Shown: positions 17,037 to 24,783 of the stretch, one piece after another
Numbering within the stretch: the first letter of the stretch is position 1
How the letters are laid out: each line of letters starts with the position of its first letter
Source of the DNA: SZUA-365 sp034002405
GTDB taxonomy: Bacteria > Bacteroidota > Ignavibacteria > SZUA-365
Direction: 5' to 3'
DNA length: 64,000 nucleotides
NCBI GenBank assembly: GCA_034002405.1
Contig: JAVFAS010000001.1
Coordinates: forward strand, 153,046 to 217,045
Position numbers and translations under genes: made by a program
Notes under the pieces: generated by a model
What the model was told of the DNA's origin: nothing
Database searches by the model: none
The model's input: the letters and a program-made list of their open reading frames with translations, nothing else

Positions 17037-18730
17037 GCCCCGTCTCCTCTCATGCCCCGGAGAGGGGAGTCGGCATGGATGCCATGGCGCTCCCCCGGAT
17101 GGGATGCGCGCGCGTGCCCAGGCACGGGCAGCATCCAGGCAGCGCGGCCGGCGTGCAGCGTCAGGATGCGTCCCTCTTCCAGCACTCCGGCATCCGGCGG
17201 CCACAGCCGCCAGCGTCCGTCCGACGGCGCGGACCAGCGCAAATCCCCCGGACCGCCATTATACAGGATATACGCATCCATATGTCCGAGACTCCGGCGC
17301 ACGGCGATCATCCGCCGCGCCGTATCGACGTCCGCCACCGTGCAGGAGCCATGCCGGAGAATGCGCGACGCCGCGCGCCGGGCATTGAGTTCGGCGATCG
17401 CGCGAAACAGCGCCCCGTCGGTGGCAAAGCGGTCGCCGTTCGGCGCGGCGCCCTTCCACCCGTGAGCGAACATCGATTCACGGTTTTCCCAGTCGGGACC
17501 CAGGCCTCCCGGAAAGCCTTGCTCGGTGCCATAGTACAGCAGGGGAATTCCCGGCAATCCATACAGAACACACAGCGCCTCGCGGAGGCGGCGTTCATCC
17601 CCCGACGCGACGGCCAGGAAGCGCGCCATGTCATGATTGTCCACGAACAGCATCTGCCGCGAAAGCGCCGCCGGGGCATACCGTGAGAAATTCCGGATGC
17701 TCGTGGCGATCCGCGTCACCGGAGCATCGCGGGCGATGACATCGCGCAGTGCCTCGGCGACGCTGAAATTGAACACCGCGTCGAATCCACGTCGCCCGTC
17801 GGCGTCCGGTTTCGTGTACGGCGCGCAGATCGCATCGTCACCGGAAAACACTTCTCCGAAGATAAAAAAGTCTGTTTTTCCGATTCGTTCGGCATGCCGG
17901 CGCACCGCGGCCAGCCACGCATACCAGAACGGCATGTCGACATGCTTGACCGTGTCGACGCGAAACCCGTCGCAGCCGGTCTGCTCGAGCCACCAGGTCC
18001 AGATCCGTATCATGGCGGCGAGCACGCGCGGGTCCTCGGTCCGCAAGTCGTCGAGGCCGCCGGGCAATTCACCCAGCACCTGGTAGGGATCGCGCCATTC
18101 CTTGACTTCCCCGAAATTGTGGTACAGTGACAGGTCCTGCAGTTCGACGGGCGTGGGCTTTTGTGCGGGATCCTTCCAGACGAGCGTGTAACCCGCGTCG
18201 TTCCACGCGTGACCGCCTTCCACGGTCCCGATCAGCGGCCCGGTATGATTGCACACGACATCCAGATACACCCGCATACCGCGCGCGTGGGCGGAACAGA
18301 CGAGCTGTTTGAGGTCGTCCATCGTGCCGAGCCGTGGATCGACACGTTGGAAATGCTGGATCCAGTAGCCGTGGAACGCGCCGGGGACATTCATCTGCAC
18401 GGGCGTGATCCACAGTGCATTGATACCGAGTTGCCGCAGATAGGGCAGACGCCGCGCGATGCCGCGCAAATCGCCCCCCTGCACGGCAAGCGGGTTGGAC
18501 GGATCGCTGCGTCCATTGGCGTCGTTGTTCGCGCGGTCTCCGTCATCGAAACGGTCGGGCATGACCAGGTACATGCGAAGATCGTCGAGCGGCGGGAGGA
18601 CCGGGCGCGCATCGCCGAGAAGGAGGAGCAACAGCACCGCGATGCATCCCGTGATGATCAGGAATCCGCCACCGCGGACGAGAGGATGCGTGCTGTCCAT
18701 GTGCGCTGCCCCGTGAGACGGTGAGTGCAT
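17033..18730 (-). CDS. Membrane-anchored alpha-amylase family (GH13) glycosidase
   Basis: About 565 residues. An N-terminal membrane helix (~23-38, LIITGCIAVLLLLLLG) tethers a GH13 (beta/alpha)8 barrel outside the cytoplasm. All four conserved regions are visible: DVVCNHTG, GFRVDTVKH (nucleophile Asp259), FIFGEVF (acid/base Glu293) and FVDNHD (transition-state Asp367). A C-terminal beta domain follows. It should hydrolyse or transfer alpha-glucans. The start could be 18769, 18730 or 18700. 18730 leaves a 41-bp divergent spacer to the kinase gene. It is translationally coupled to the downstream glycosyltransferase. Confidence 0.9.
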   Translation of the reverse strand: MHSPSHGAAHMDSTHPLVRGGGFLIITGCIAVLLLLLLGDARPVLPPLDDLRMYLVMPDRFDDGDRANNDANGRSDPSNPLAVQGGDLRGIARRLPYLRQLGINALWITPVQMNVPGAFHGYWIQHFQRVDPRLGTMDDLKQLVCSAHARGMRVYLDVVCNHTGPLIGTVEGGHAWNDAGYTLVWKDPAQKPTPVELQDLSLYHNFGEVKEWRDPYQVLGELPGGLDDLRTEDPRVLAAMIRIWTWWLEQTGCDGFRVDTVKHVDMPFWYAWLAAVRRHAERIGKTDFFIFGEVFSGDDAICAPYTKPDADGRRGFDAVFNFSVAEALRDVIARDAPVTRIATSIRNFSRYAPAALSRQMLFVDNHDMARFLAVASGDERRLREALCVLYGLPGIPLLYYGTEQGFPGGLGPDWENRESMFAHGWKGAAPNGDRFATDGALFRAIAELNARRAASRILRHGSCTVADVDTARRMIAVRRSLGHMDAYILYNGGPGDLRWSAPSDGRWRLWPPDAGVLEEGRILTLHAGRAAWMLPVPGHARASHPGERHGIHADSPLRGMRGDGA

Positions 18731-18771
18731 TTTGTTTCCGTGCATGTTAATATGCCGTGAAGAGTTCACTC

Positions 18772-20829
18772 ATGCAACGCACACGCACCCTTTCCTCCCG
18801 ATCTCGTCTGCTTGTTCTCGGACTGGCGGTTCTCGCCGTGGCGGTGACGTTTTTCGTCTGGTTCGAGGTCACGCAGAGCCGGGAGGAATTGTTGCGTTTC
18901 GTCGAGGCCGAAGCCGCGGTTCTCATCGCCACGGTCAACCGGGGATCGGAAACCACCATCGCGGCGAACGCGGAACTCGAACGTGCACTGGTGCATCGCC
19001 TCCGTCTGGCGGCACGTGTGATCGACCGGGAGACGACGCTGTTCGCGTCCACCCGTTTCGACGCCGTCGCACGGGATCTGGACGTCGACCGGATCCAGAT
19101 CATTGACGGAGCGGGACGCATCACCGCCGGCACGGATATCGTTGCCTCGGTGTCATCCTCGCCTCCCGACACATCGGAGGTGTTCGCGGATGTTGTGCGT
19201 CCGGTCCTCGACGGCCGGTACAGCTGGCTTGCGCAGGGCGGCGTGCGACTGGCGGACAACGAGCAGGAGCTGTTCATCCTCGTGCACGAGCGGCACCGCG
19301 CTCCCGGCGCGGTGCTTGTCGGCATTTCCTCCACGGCGATGCTTGACATGCGTCTGCGTCTCGGTATCGGCACGCTGCTGCGGGATATCGGGGCGACGTC
19401 CGCCCTCGCATTCGTGGTGCTGCAGGACGACCATGGGATTCTCACCGCCAGCGAAGGCATCCGGGAGATGCGCGCGATCGCCGACGACCCCTTCCTTCGC
19501 GACGCGCTCGACGATGACCGCACCCATTCGCGCATCCGTGACCACGCGGGTGTGCCGGTCTTTGAAGTCGTCAAGCGCCTGCACCGAGGCGAGGAGCCGC
19601 CCGCGCTGATGCGGATCGGACTTTCCCTCGACCTGGTCCGCGACATCCAGCAGCGGTCGATGCACCGCGTCATCTTCATCGCCGTCGGATTCTTCATCAC
19701 CGCGGCCATCCTGCTCATCCTGCTGTACACCCGGCAGCGATACGGTGCCCTGCGTCAGGAGCATCGCCGCATTCGCGGATATACGGATCTTGTCCTCGAC
19801 AATATCAACGACGCCGTCGTGGCCACCGATGCCGTCGGCACGGTGACGGTGCTCAACCAGGCCGCCGCCCGGATGCTCGGGCTTTCGGATGGCGACGGCG
19901 TGGGCCGACGCTGCGGTGATCTGTGTCCCGGGGATGTCTTCCTCCTGCGGCACACCCGCGAATCCGCGGCGGCGGTACCGTACGCCGAGACCTCGCTGAC
20001 GCGTCCGAGCGGCGAAACCCGGATGCTGGCCGTGAGTACGTCGGTGATCCGGGACGAAGCGGGCGCGGTCGAGACACTCGTCGCCATCGCGCGTGACATG
20101 ACCGAACAGCAGCGGATCCGCGAGCAACTGCAGCGCAAGGACCGGGTGACCGCGATGGGAGAACTCGCCGGCGGTATCGCGCATGAAATCCGCAATCCCC
20201 TCAATGCCATCAGCATCATCGCGCAGCGCTTCCAGCACGAGTTCACCCCGGCCGACGGCGCGGACGAATACGCCGAATTGACGCGGACCATCCGTTCGGA
20301 AGTGCAGCGCGTCAATTCCATCATCACGCAATTCCTCGAATTCGCGCGTCCACCACGGCTCGTGCCGCGGCCGTGCGAGCTCATTCCCCTCATTACCGAA
20401 AGTCTCGCGCTCGTGCGCAGTCAGGCCGCGGCGCGGCAGGTTCAGATGCCCCTGATCGCCGATGCGGAACTCGTGATCTCCGCGGACCGGGAGAAGCTGT
20501 TACAGGCCCTGCTCAACATCTATCAAAACGCCCTCGAGGCCCTCCCCGACGCAGGCATCATCAAGACCGTCGCATGCCGCAGCGGCGACCGTGTCTCCGT
20601 TTCCATCGCCGACAATGGTCCGGGCATGCCCGAGGAGGTGCGACGCAAGATCTTCAACCTCTATTTCACGACGAAATCCACCGGCACCGGACTCGGATTG
20701 AGCATCGTCCATCAGATCATCAGTGAACATGGTGGCGAAATCCGTGTCGCGAGCAATGAACACGGAGGCACGACCTTCCAGATCCTGCTGCCCCTGGCAC
20801 CGCCCACCGCCGCCACCGGAAAATCCTGA
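18772..20829 (+). CDS. Sensor histidine kinase, NtrB-like, with PAS domain
   Basis: About 685 residues. TM1 (~13-31) and TM2 (~300-319) enclose a ~270-residue periplasmic sensing region. A PAS domain (~336-445) follows, then HisKA with the phospho-accepting His in HEIRNPLN (~471). The ATPase has N box NIYQNALEA, G1 DNGPGMP and G2 GTGLGLSI. The kinase core resembles NtrB/AtoS-type kinases that partner sigma-54 activators. The ATG at 18772 is chosen, with AAGAG upstream. GTG at 18757 is an alternative. The response regulator starts 51 bp downstream. The signal sensed is unknown. Confidence 0.92.
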   Translation: MQRTRTLSSRSRLLVLGLAVLAVAVTFFVWFEVTQSREELLRFVEAEAAVLIATVNRGSETTIAANAELERALVHRLRLAARVIDRETTLFASTRFDAVARDLDVDRIQIIDGAGRITAGTDIVASVSSSPPDTSEVFADVVRPVLDGRYSWLAQGGVRLADNEQELFILVHERHRAPGAVLVGISSTAMLDMRLRLGIGTLLRDIGATSALAFVVLQDDHGILTASEGIREMRAIADDPFLRDALDDDRTHSRIRDHAGVPVFEVVKRLHRGEEPPALMRIGLSLDLVRDIQQRSMHRVIFIAVGFFITAAILLILLYTRQRYGALRQEHRRIRGYTDLVLDNINDAVVATDAVGTVTVLNQAAARMLGLSDGDGVGRRCGDLCPGDVFLLRHTRESAAAVPYAETSLTRPSGETRMLAVSTSVIRDEAGAVETLVAIARDMTEQQRIREQLQRKDRVTAMGELAGGIAHEIRNPLNAISIIAQRFQHEFTPADGADEYAELTRTIRSEVQRVNSIITQFLEFARPPRLVPRPCELIPLITESLALVRSQAAARQVQMPLIADAELVISADREKLLQALLNIYQNALEALPDAGIIKTVACRSGDRVSVSIADNGPGMPEEVRRKIFNLYFTTKSTGTGLGLSIVHQIISEHGGEIRVASNEHGGTTFQILLPLAPPTAATGKS

Positions 20830-20880
20830 TCGAGGTTGGCGCATCGTACAGCAAGAAACATCCCGACCACCGAGGCATGC

Positions 20881-22248
20881 ATGAGCGAATTTTCCATTCT
20901 GATCGTGGACGACGAAGAGGCGCAGCGCAAGGCGATCGCGGGTTTCCTGCGAAAGCAGGGCTTCACGGTCGCGGAGGCGCCGAACGGTACCACCGCGGTT
21001 CGCCATGTGGACGGCAACCCGGTCGATCTCCTGCTGACGGATTTTCGCATGCCCGACATGACGGGCCTGGAGGTGCTCGACCGCGTCCGCGCCATCAACC
21101 CCGATATCCCCGTTGTCGTACTCACCGCGTATGGCAGCATCGAGACCGCAGTGGATATCATGAAGCATGGGGCCTTCGACTACCTGCAGAAGCCAGTGGA
21201 ACTCGAGGAGCTGCTGCTGATCATCCGTCGCGCCCGCGAGCACCGAATGCTCGTGTCCGAGAACAAGCTCCTGCGCCAGCAACTCGCCGAACGGTACTCC
21301 TTCGACAATATCATTTCGCGCAGTGGAGCGATGGAGCACGTGCTCAACACCGCGGGTCGCGTGGCACCGAGCAAGGCCTCCGTTCTCGTGCGCGGCGAAA
21401 GCGGGACGGGGAAGGAACTCATCGCCCGCGCCATTCACACGGCAAGCGGACGACGCGACCGTCCCTTTCTGGTCATCAACTGCGCGGCGCTGCCCGAATC
21501 ACTGTTCGAAAGCGAACTTTTCGGACATGAGAAAGGGGCATTCACGGGTGCGGAGCGGCAACGCATTGGAAAGTTCGAGCAGGCGGACGGCGGAACGCTT
21601 TTTATCGACGAAGTCGGCGACATTCCTCTCGCGATCCAGGTGAAACTGCTGCGGGCACTGCAATTCGGACACATCGAGCGGGTCGGGGGTTCCGAGACCC
21701 TGCAACTCGACGTCCGCATCGTCGCCGCGACCAATCGCGATCTGGAGTCCATGATCGCCGACGGCAGTTTTCGTGAAGATCTGTACTACCGTCTCAACGT
21801 CGTCACCATCCTTCTCCCCCCCTTGCGGAAACGCCGCGAGGATATCGCATTGCTGACGGATGCGTTCGTCCGGAAATACGCCGACGCCAACGGAAAAGAG
21901 GTCCGTGGCATCTCCCGCGAAGCCATGGATCTGCTCACACGTCATGATTTTCCGGGCAATGTACGCGAACTCGAGAATATCATCCAGCGTGCGGTGGTAC
22001 TCACCCGCGATGAAATCGTGACGACCGCGGATCTGCCGCCGACACTGCGGGAAGGAACCGTGCCGGAAGGCCTTCCCGAACATTCCATCTTCGAGCTTGG
22101 GGACCTGACCGCGCGGGTGGAATCGCTCGAAGACATCCTCATCGACAAGGCCCTCGCGCAGAGCGGTGGTAATCAGGTCAAAGCCGCGGCGCTGCTCAAC
22201 ATCTCGGAGCGGACGCTGCGCTACAAACGTGCGCGACGCCGCGGATGA
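20881..22248 (+). CDS. Sigma-54-dependent response regulator, NtrC family
   Basis: The 455 residues have three domains. The receiver domain has acidic DDE, phospho-acceptor Asp54 in LLTDFRMPD, Thr82 and Lys104. The AAA+ domain has Walker A GESGTGKE (172-179), the sigma-54 contact loop GAFTGA (219-224) and Walker B GGTLFIDEVGD. The C-terminal Fis-type helix-turn-helix has NQVKAAALLNISERTLRYKR. It is phosphorylated by the adjacent kinase and drives open-complex formation at sigma-54 promoters. A consensus sigma-54 promoter lies 125 bp downstream, ahead of three envelope genes that are the likely targets. Confidence 0.95.
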   Translation: MSEFSILIVDDEEAQRKAIAGFLRKQGFTVAEAPNGTTAVRHVDGNPVDLLLTDFRMPDMTGLEVLDRVRAINPDIPVVVLTAYGSIETAVDIMKHGAFDYLQKPVELEELLLIIRRAREHRMLVSENKLLRQQLAERYSFDNIISRSGAMEHVLNTAGRVAPSKASVLVRGESGTGKELIARAIHTASGRRDRPFLVINCAALPESLFESELFGHEKGAFTGAERQRIGKFEQADGGTLFIDEVGDIPLAIQVKLLRALQFGHIERVGGSETLQLDVRIVAATNRDLESMIADGSFREDLYYRLNVVTILLPPLRKRREDIALLTDAFVRKYADANGKEVRGISREAMDLLTRHDFPGNVRELENIIQRAVVLTRDEIVTTADLPPTLREGTVPEGLPEHSIFELGDLTARVESLEDILIDKALAQSGGNQVKAAALLNISERTLRYKRARRRG

Positions 22249-22274
22249 TGCCGTGTGGATGCGCGTCCGTTTCA

Positions 22275-22315
22275 TTCGACAATCCTTGCCGGAGATCCTC
22301 GACGATATTGTCGAA
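22275..22315. promoter_or_regulatory. Inverted repeat, candidate enhancer (UAS) for the NtrC-type regulator
   Basis: Perfect 9-bp arms TTCGACAAT (22275-22283) and ATTGTCGAA (22307-22315) lie about one and a half to three helical turns apart. They are centred ~100 bp upstream of the predicted sigma-54 start site, the usual enhancer distance. It could instead act as a long-loop terminator for the regulator gene, since five T follow the right arm. Confidence 0.5.
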
Positions 22316-22372
22316 CTTTTTCCGATCCCGAGCACAGACACGGAAAAACCACTGTATTCGCATGATCAAGAC

Positions 22373-22388
22373 TGGCACGGGGATTGCA
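22373..22388 (+). promoter_or_regulatory. Sigma-54 (-24/-12) promoter
   Basis: The sequence TGGCACGGGGATTGCA matches the consensus TGGCACG-N4-TTGCW at every defined position. The GG and GC doublets are 12 bases apart. Transcription should begin near 22399, 29 bases before the ATG of the small secreted protein at 22428, which also has a GAGG ribosome binding site. An NtrC-family activator is encoded immediately upstream. Confidence 0.88.
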
Positions 22389-22427
22389 TTTCATAATGGC
22401 GAACCTTCAATTCAACGTGAGGATATC

Positions 22428-22787
22428 ATGAAACAGATCTCTTTCCTCTTCGCCATCGCGCTGTTGGTCGTTGCCGTGAGCGGCAGTGCGTTCGCGCAGG
22501 ACAAGCCGGGCAACAAGGATGCCAAGGCCGCGGTGACGCAGTCCGGGCAGCAAACCCCGGGTCCGCGCTTCATCGACGAGGACAACGACGGTATTTGCGA
22601 TCATCAGAAAGACGGCACCGCGCGTCAGCGTCAAGGTGCCCGTCAGGGTGCCGGCAAGGGTGCCGGACAGGGTGCCGGCGACTGCACGGGCACCGCGCAG
22701 CGCCAGCGCCTGCGTGACGGCTCCTGCGGTGATGGTGGCGCCACACCGGCGGGCGTGCAGCGTCGCGGCCGCGCACAGGCAAAGTAA
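22428..22787 (+). CDS. Small secreted protein with one DxDxDG-type calcium-binding-like loop
   Basis: The 119 residues begin with a signal peptide (MKQISFLFAIALLVVAVSGS, cleavage after AFAQ). The mature part has FIDEDNDGICD, an EF-hand/thrombospondin-3-like DxDxDGxxD loop. An Arg/Gly/Gln-rich repeat (GARQGAGKGAGQGAG) and QRQRLRDGSC follow. It shares the loop and the QRQRLR motif with the next gene, so the two are probably tandem paralogues. A sigma-54 promoter lies directly upstream. The function is unknown. A structural or metal-related role in the envelope is possible. Confidence 0.8.
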   Translation: MKQISFLFAIALLVVAVSGSAFAQDKPGNKDAKAAVTQSGQQTPGPRFIDEDNDGICDHQKDGTARQRQGARQGAGKGAGQGAGDCTGTAQRQRLRDGSCGDGGATPAGVQRRGRAQAK

Positions 22788-22794
22788 GGCAAGC

Positions 22795-22822
22795 GGCGGG
22801 CGGGATTCCCGCCCGCCCTTTC
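22795..22822 (+). terminator. Hairpin between the two small secreted genes, terminator or attenuator
   Basis: An 11-bp perfect inverted repeat (22795-22805 with 22807-22817), folding as a 10-bp stem with a 3-base loop, is followed by CTTTCC. It starts 8 bp after the first small gene. The U tract is short, so partial read-through into the following genes is plausible. Confidence 0.6.
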
Positions 22823-22855
22823 CTCCTCCCACACACGATCAAACGGACTCCCGTC

Positions 22856-23209
22856 ATGAAATCCCTTCTTCTCCTCACCGCTCTTCTCCTGTGTTCGCTG
22901 ACCGCGGCGGCCCAGGAACAGCCACGGAAAAAAGAACCGGCGACCCGGAATCAACCGGCAGTCACGCAGCAGGGCACCACCACCGGTGCACAGCAGGGAT
23001 TCGTGGACGAGGATGGTGACGGAATCAACGACCGCGGCGCGCACGCGGTCGATCAACCCTCGGGTTCCTCCCAGCGGCAGCGCCTGCGCGTGCATCGCCG
23101 CGATCATTTCATCGATCAGGATGGTGACGGAATTCATGACGAACGCTGCGGTGGCACCGGACTCCGCCGGACACAGCGGCATGGTGCGGCGAAAGGGGGC
23201 ACGCAGTGA
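22856..23209 (+). CDS. Small secreted protein with two DxDxDG calcium-binding-like loops
   Basis: The 117 residues have a signal peptide (MKSLLLLTALLLCSLTAAAQ). The mature part carries FVDEDGDGINDRG and FIDQDGDGIHDER, two DxDxDGxxD loops, separated by SSQRQRLRVHRRD. Loop and spacer resemble those of the preceding gene. Its stop codon overlaps the GTG start of the outer-membrane gene by 4 bases (GTGA), so synthesis of the two is coupled and a shared job in the envelope is likely. Confidence 0.8.
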   Translation: MKSLLLLTALLLCSLTAAAQEQPRKKEPATRNQPAVTQQGTTTGAQQGFVDEDGDGINDRGAHAVDQPSGSSQRQRLRVHRRDHFIDQDGDGIHDERCGGTGLRRTQRHGAAKGGTQ

Positions 23210-24525
23210 GCGCCCGCATCCTTTTCGTCCTTGCCGCGCTTGCGGTCTCCTCCCCACTCCAGGCCCAATGGCTCGGCACGCTCGCGATCGAAAGCGGATA
23301 TGACGACAACATGTTCCGCAATTACAGCGCCACGGAAGCCACGCTCACCGACATCTCCCTGATGTATGGATTCTTTCCCAACGACGACAACTGGGCGGTC
23401 AATTACTCCGGTGCATTGTCGACGTTCGCACAGTATCCGGAACGCCTGTACTCGACCCACACGCTCGGGGCGTCCTGGGCCATGCCGTACGGCGCGGAAG
23501 AGCAGCACAGTCTCACGCTCATGGGCGCCGGCAACCTCCGGCTCGATGGGGCGGACTATGAACTCTACGACTACACGCAGCTGATTGCTTCCGCATCACT
23601 GAAACAGAGATTCATTTCCGATATTCCGATACTTGCGTCCTACCGTCTGCGGTACCGGCGCTATCCCAATTTCGGCGAGTTGAGTTACCTCGAGCATTTC
23701 GCATCACTCGGCAGCTCGGTCTTTTTCGAGACCCGGACGAGCATCCGCGTGCAGGCCGATTATGGGTTTAAGAATTACCTGCAGACTTCCACCATGATCG
23801 TCCCGACGGGAGGCAGCGGTTTCGCGCCCTCGTCGACGTCGGGTTCGCTCACCGTCGATGGCGGTGGCAACGGCGGCGGTGGCAACGGTGGTGACGGCAA
23901 CGGCGGCGGGAAGGGTAGTCCCGGTGCGAGCGGCGGCACGGATGGGTGGGGCGGCGGCAACGGAAGCGGCCGCATGGGCATGGGTGACCATAGTGGGATG
24001 GAAGGCTCCGTGCAGTACCTGATGTATGAAGAACCATCCACCAGCCAGCTCAGTGCGTGGATCAATATCGGGCAGGGACTGACGGAGAGCACCGGTCTGA
24101 GCCTGCGGCTGTTGCAGCGATGGAATCTTACCGATCGCGGACGCGCGTTCGTGGGCGGCGCGGTCGATTTCATCGGCGAGGAGGAATTGTTCGACGATCC
24201 CTACAGCTACGAAAGCAGTGAGGCATCACTGATCCTGACGCAAATTCTCGGCTGGGGAATGAAGGCCCGGATCGGGGGCGTGTACGCGATGAAGACCTAC
24301 GCCTACCCTGCGTCACTCGATTACACGGACCTGTCGGCTCCGACGCGCGAAGATGAACGATTCGGTGGCTACCTTACCCTGGAAAAAACACTGTCCGGTT
24401 CCTGGCTCCTGTTCAACGGACTCACGATTTCGTTGAACTATGTGTACCTCCGCAATCAGTCGAATACGACCTATTACGATTATCGCAGCAATGCGCTCGG
24501 GCTGGGCGTCAGCACGGATTTCTGA
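23206..24525 (+). CDS. Outer-membrane beta-barrel-like protein with a glycine-rich insert
   Basis: The 439 residues have a signal peptide (cleavage after LQAQ), then many alternating amphipathic strands with aromatic girdles (SYRLRYRRYPNFGELSYLEH, LTISLNYVYLRNQSNTTYYD). The protein ends in LGVSTDF, a terminal-Phe beta-signal. Around residues 222-268 is a Gly/Asn/Ser-rich stretch (GGGNGGGGNGGDGNGGGKGS) that is probably a surface or periplasmic loop. The start is the GTG overlapping the previous stop codon. No close family is recognised. It is the last gene of the presumed sigma-54 regulon. Confidence 0.75.
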   Translation: MSARILFVLAALAVSSPLQAQWLGTLAIESGYDDNMFRNYSATEATLTDISLMYGFFPNDDNWAVNYSGALSTFAQYPERLYSTHTLGASWAMPYGAEEQHSLTLMGAGNLRLDGADYELYDYTQLIASASLKQRFISDIPILASYRLRYRRYPNFGELSYLEHFASLGSSVFFETRTSIRVQADYGFKNYLQTSTMIVPTGGSGFAPSSTSGSLTVDGGGNGGGGNGGDGNGGGKGSPGASGGTDGWGGGNGSGRMGMGDHSGMEGSVQYLMYEEPSTSQLSAWINIGQGLTESTGLSLRLLQRWNLTDRGRAFVGGAVDFIGEEELFDDPYSYESSEASLILTQILGWGMKARIGGVYAMKTYAYPASLDYTDLSAPTREDERFGGYLTLEKTLSGSWLLFNGLTISLNYVYLRNQSNTTYYDYRSNALGLGVSTDF

Positions 24526-24602
24526 TTCCTCCCGGACGGCGAGAGACACGGTTGTCGGCGCTTGATCGCGCCATCCACGATGCGATCGAGTCCGCATGCA
24601 CG

Positions 24603-24640
24603 GAAAGACGGGATGCGTTGCGTCCCGTCTTTCTTTTCCC
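24603..24640 (+). terminator. Intrinsic terminator after the outer-membrane gene
   Basis: Perfect 11-bp arms (24603-24613 and 24623-24633), with a 9-base loop, are followed by TTTTCCCC. It ends the 22.4-24.5 kb gene set. The rest of the 24526-24783 interval shows one weaker GC-rich hairpin (24561-24590) and no gene. Confidence 0.85.
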
Positions 24641-24783
24641 CTGGCTGATGATTGACCGTGCGTCTGGATCGCTGATTCCGTCATGAACGGAACTTTGATC
24701 TTCATTCTTCGCTTTTACTGTGGTACGATTGTTTTTCAACGCATCGCGTTCTGTTCAACACATCAACACGGAGCACATCGCAC

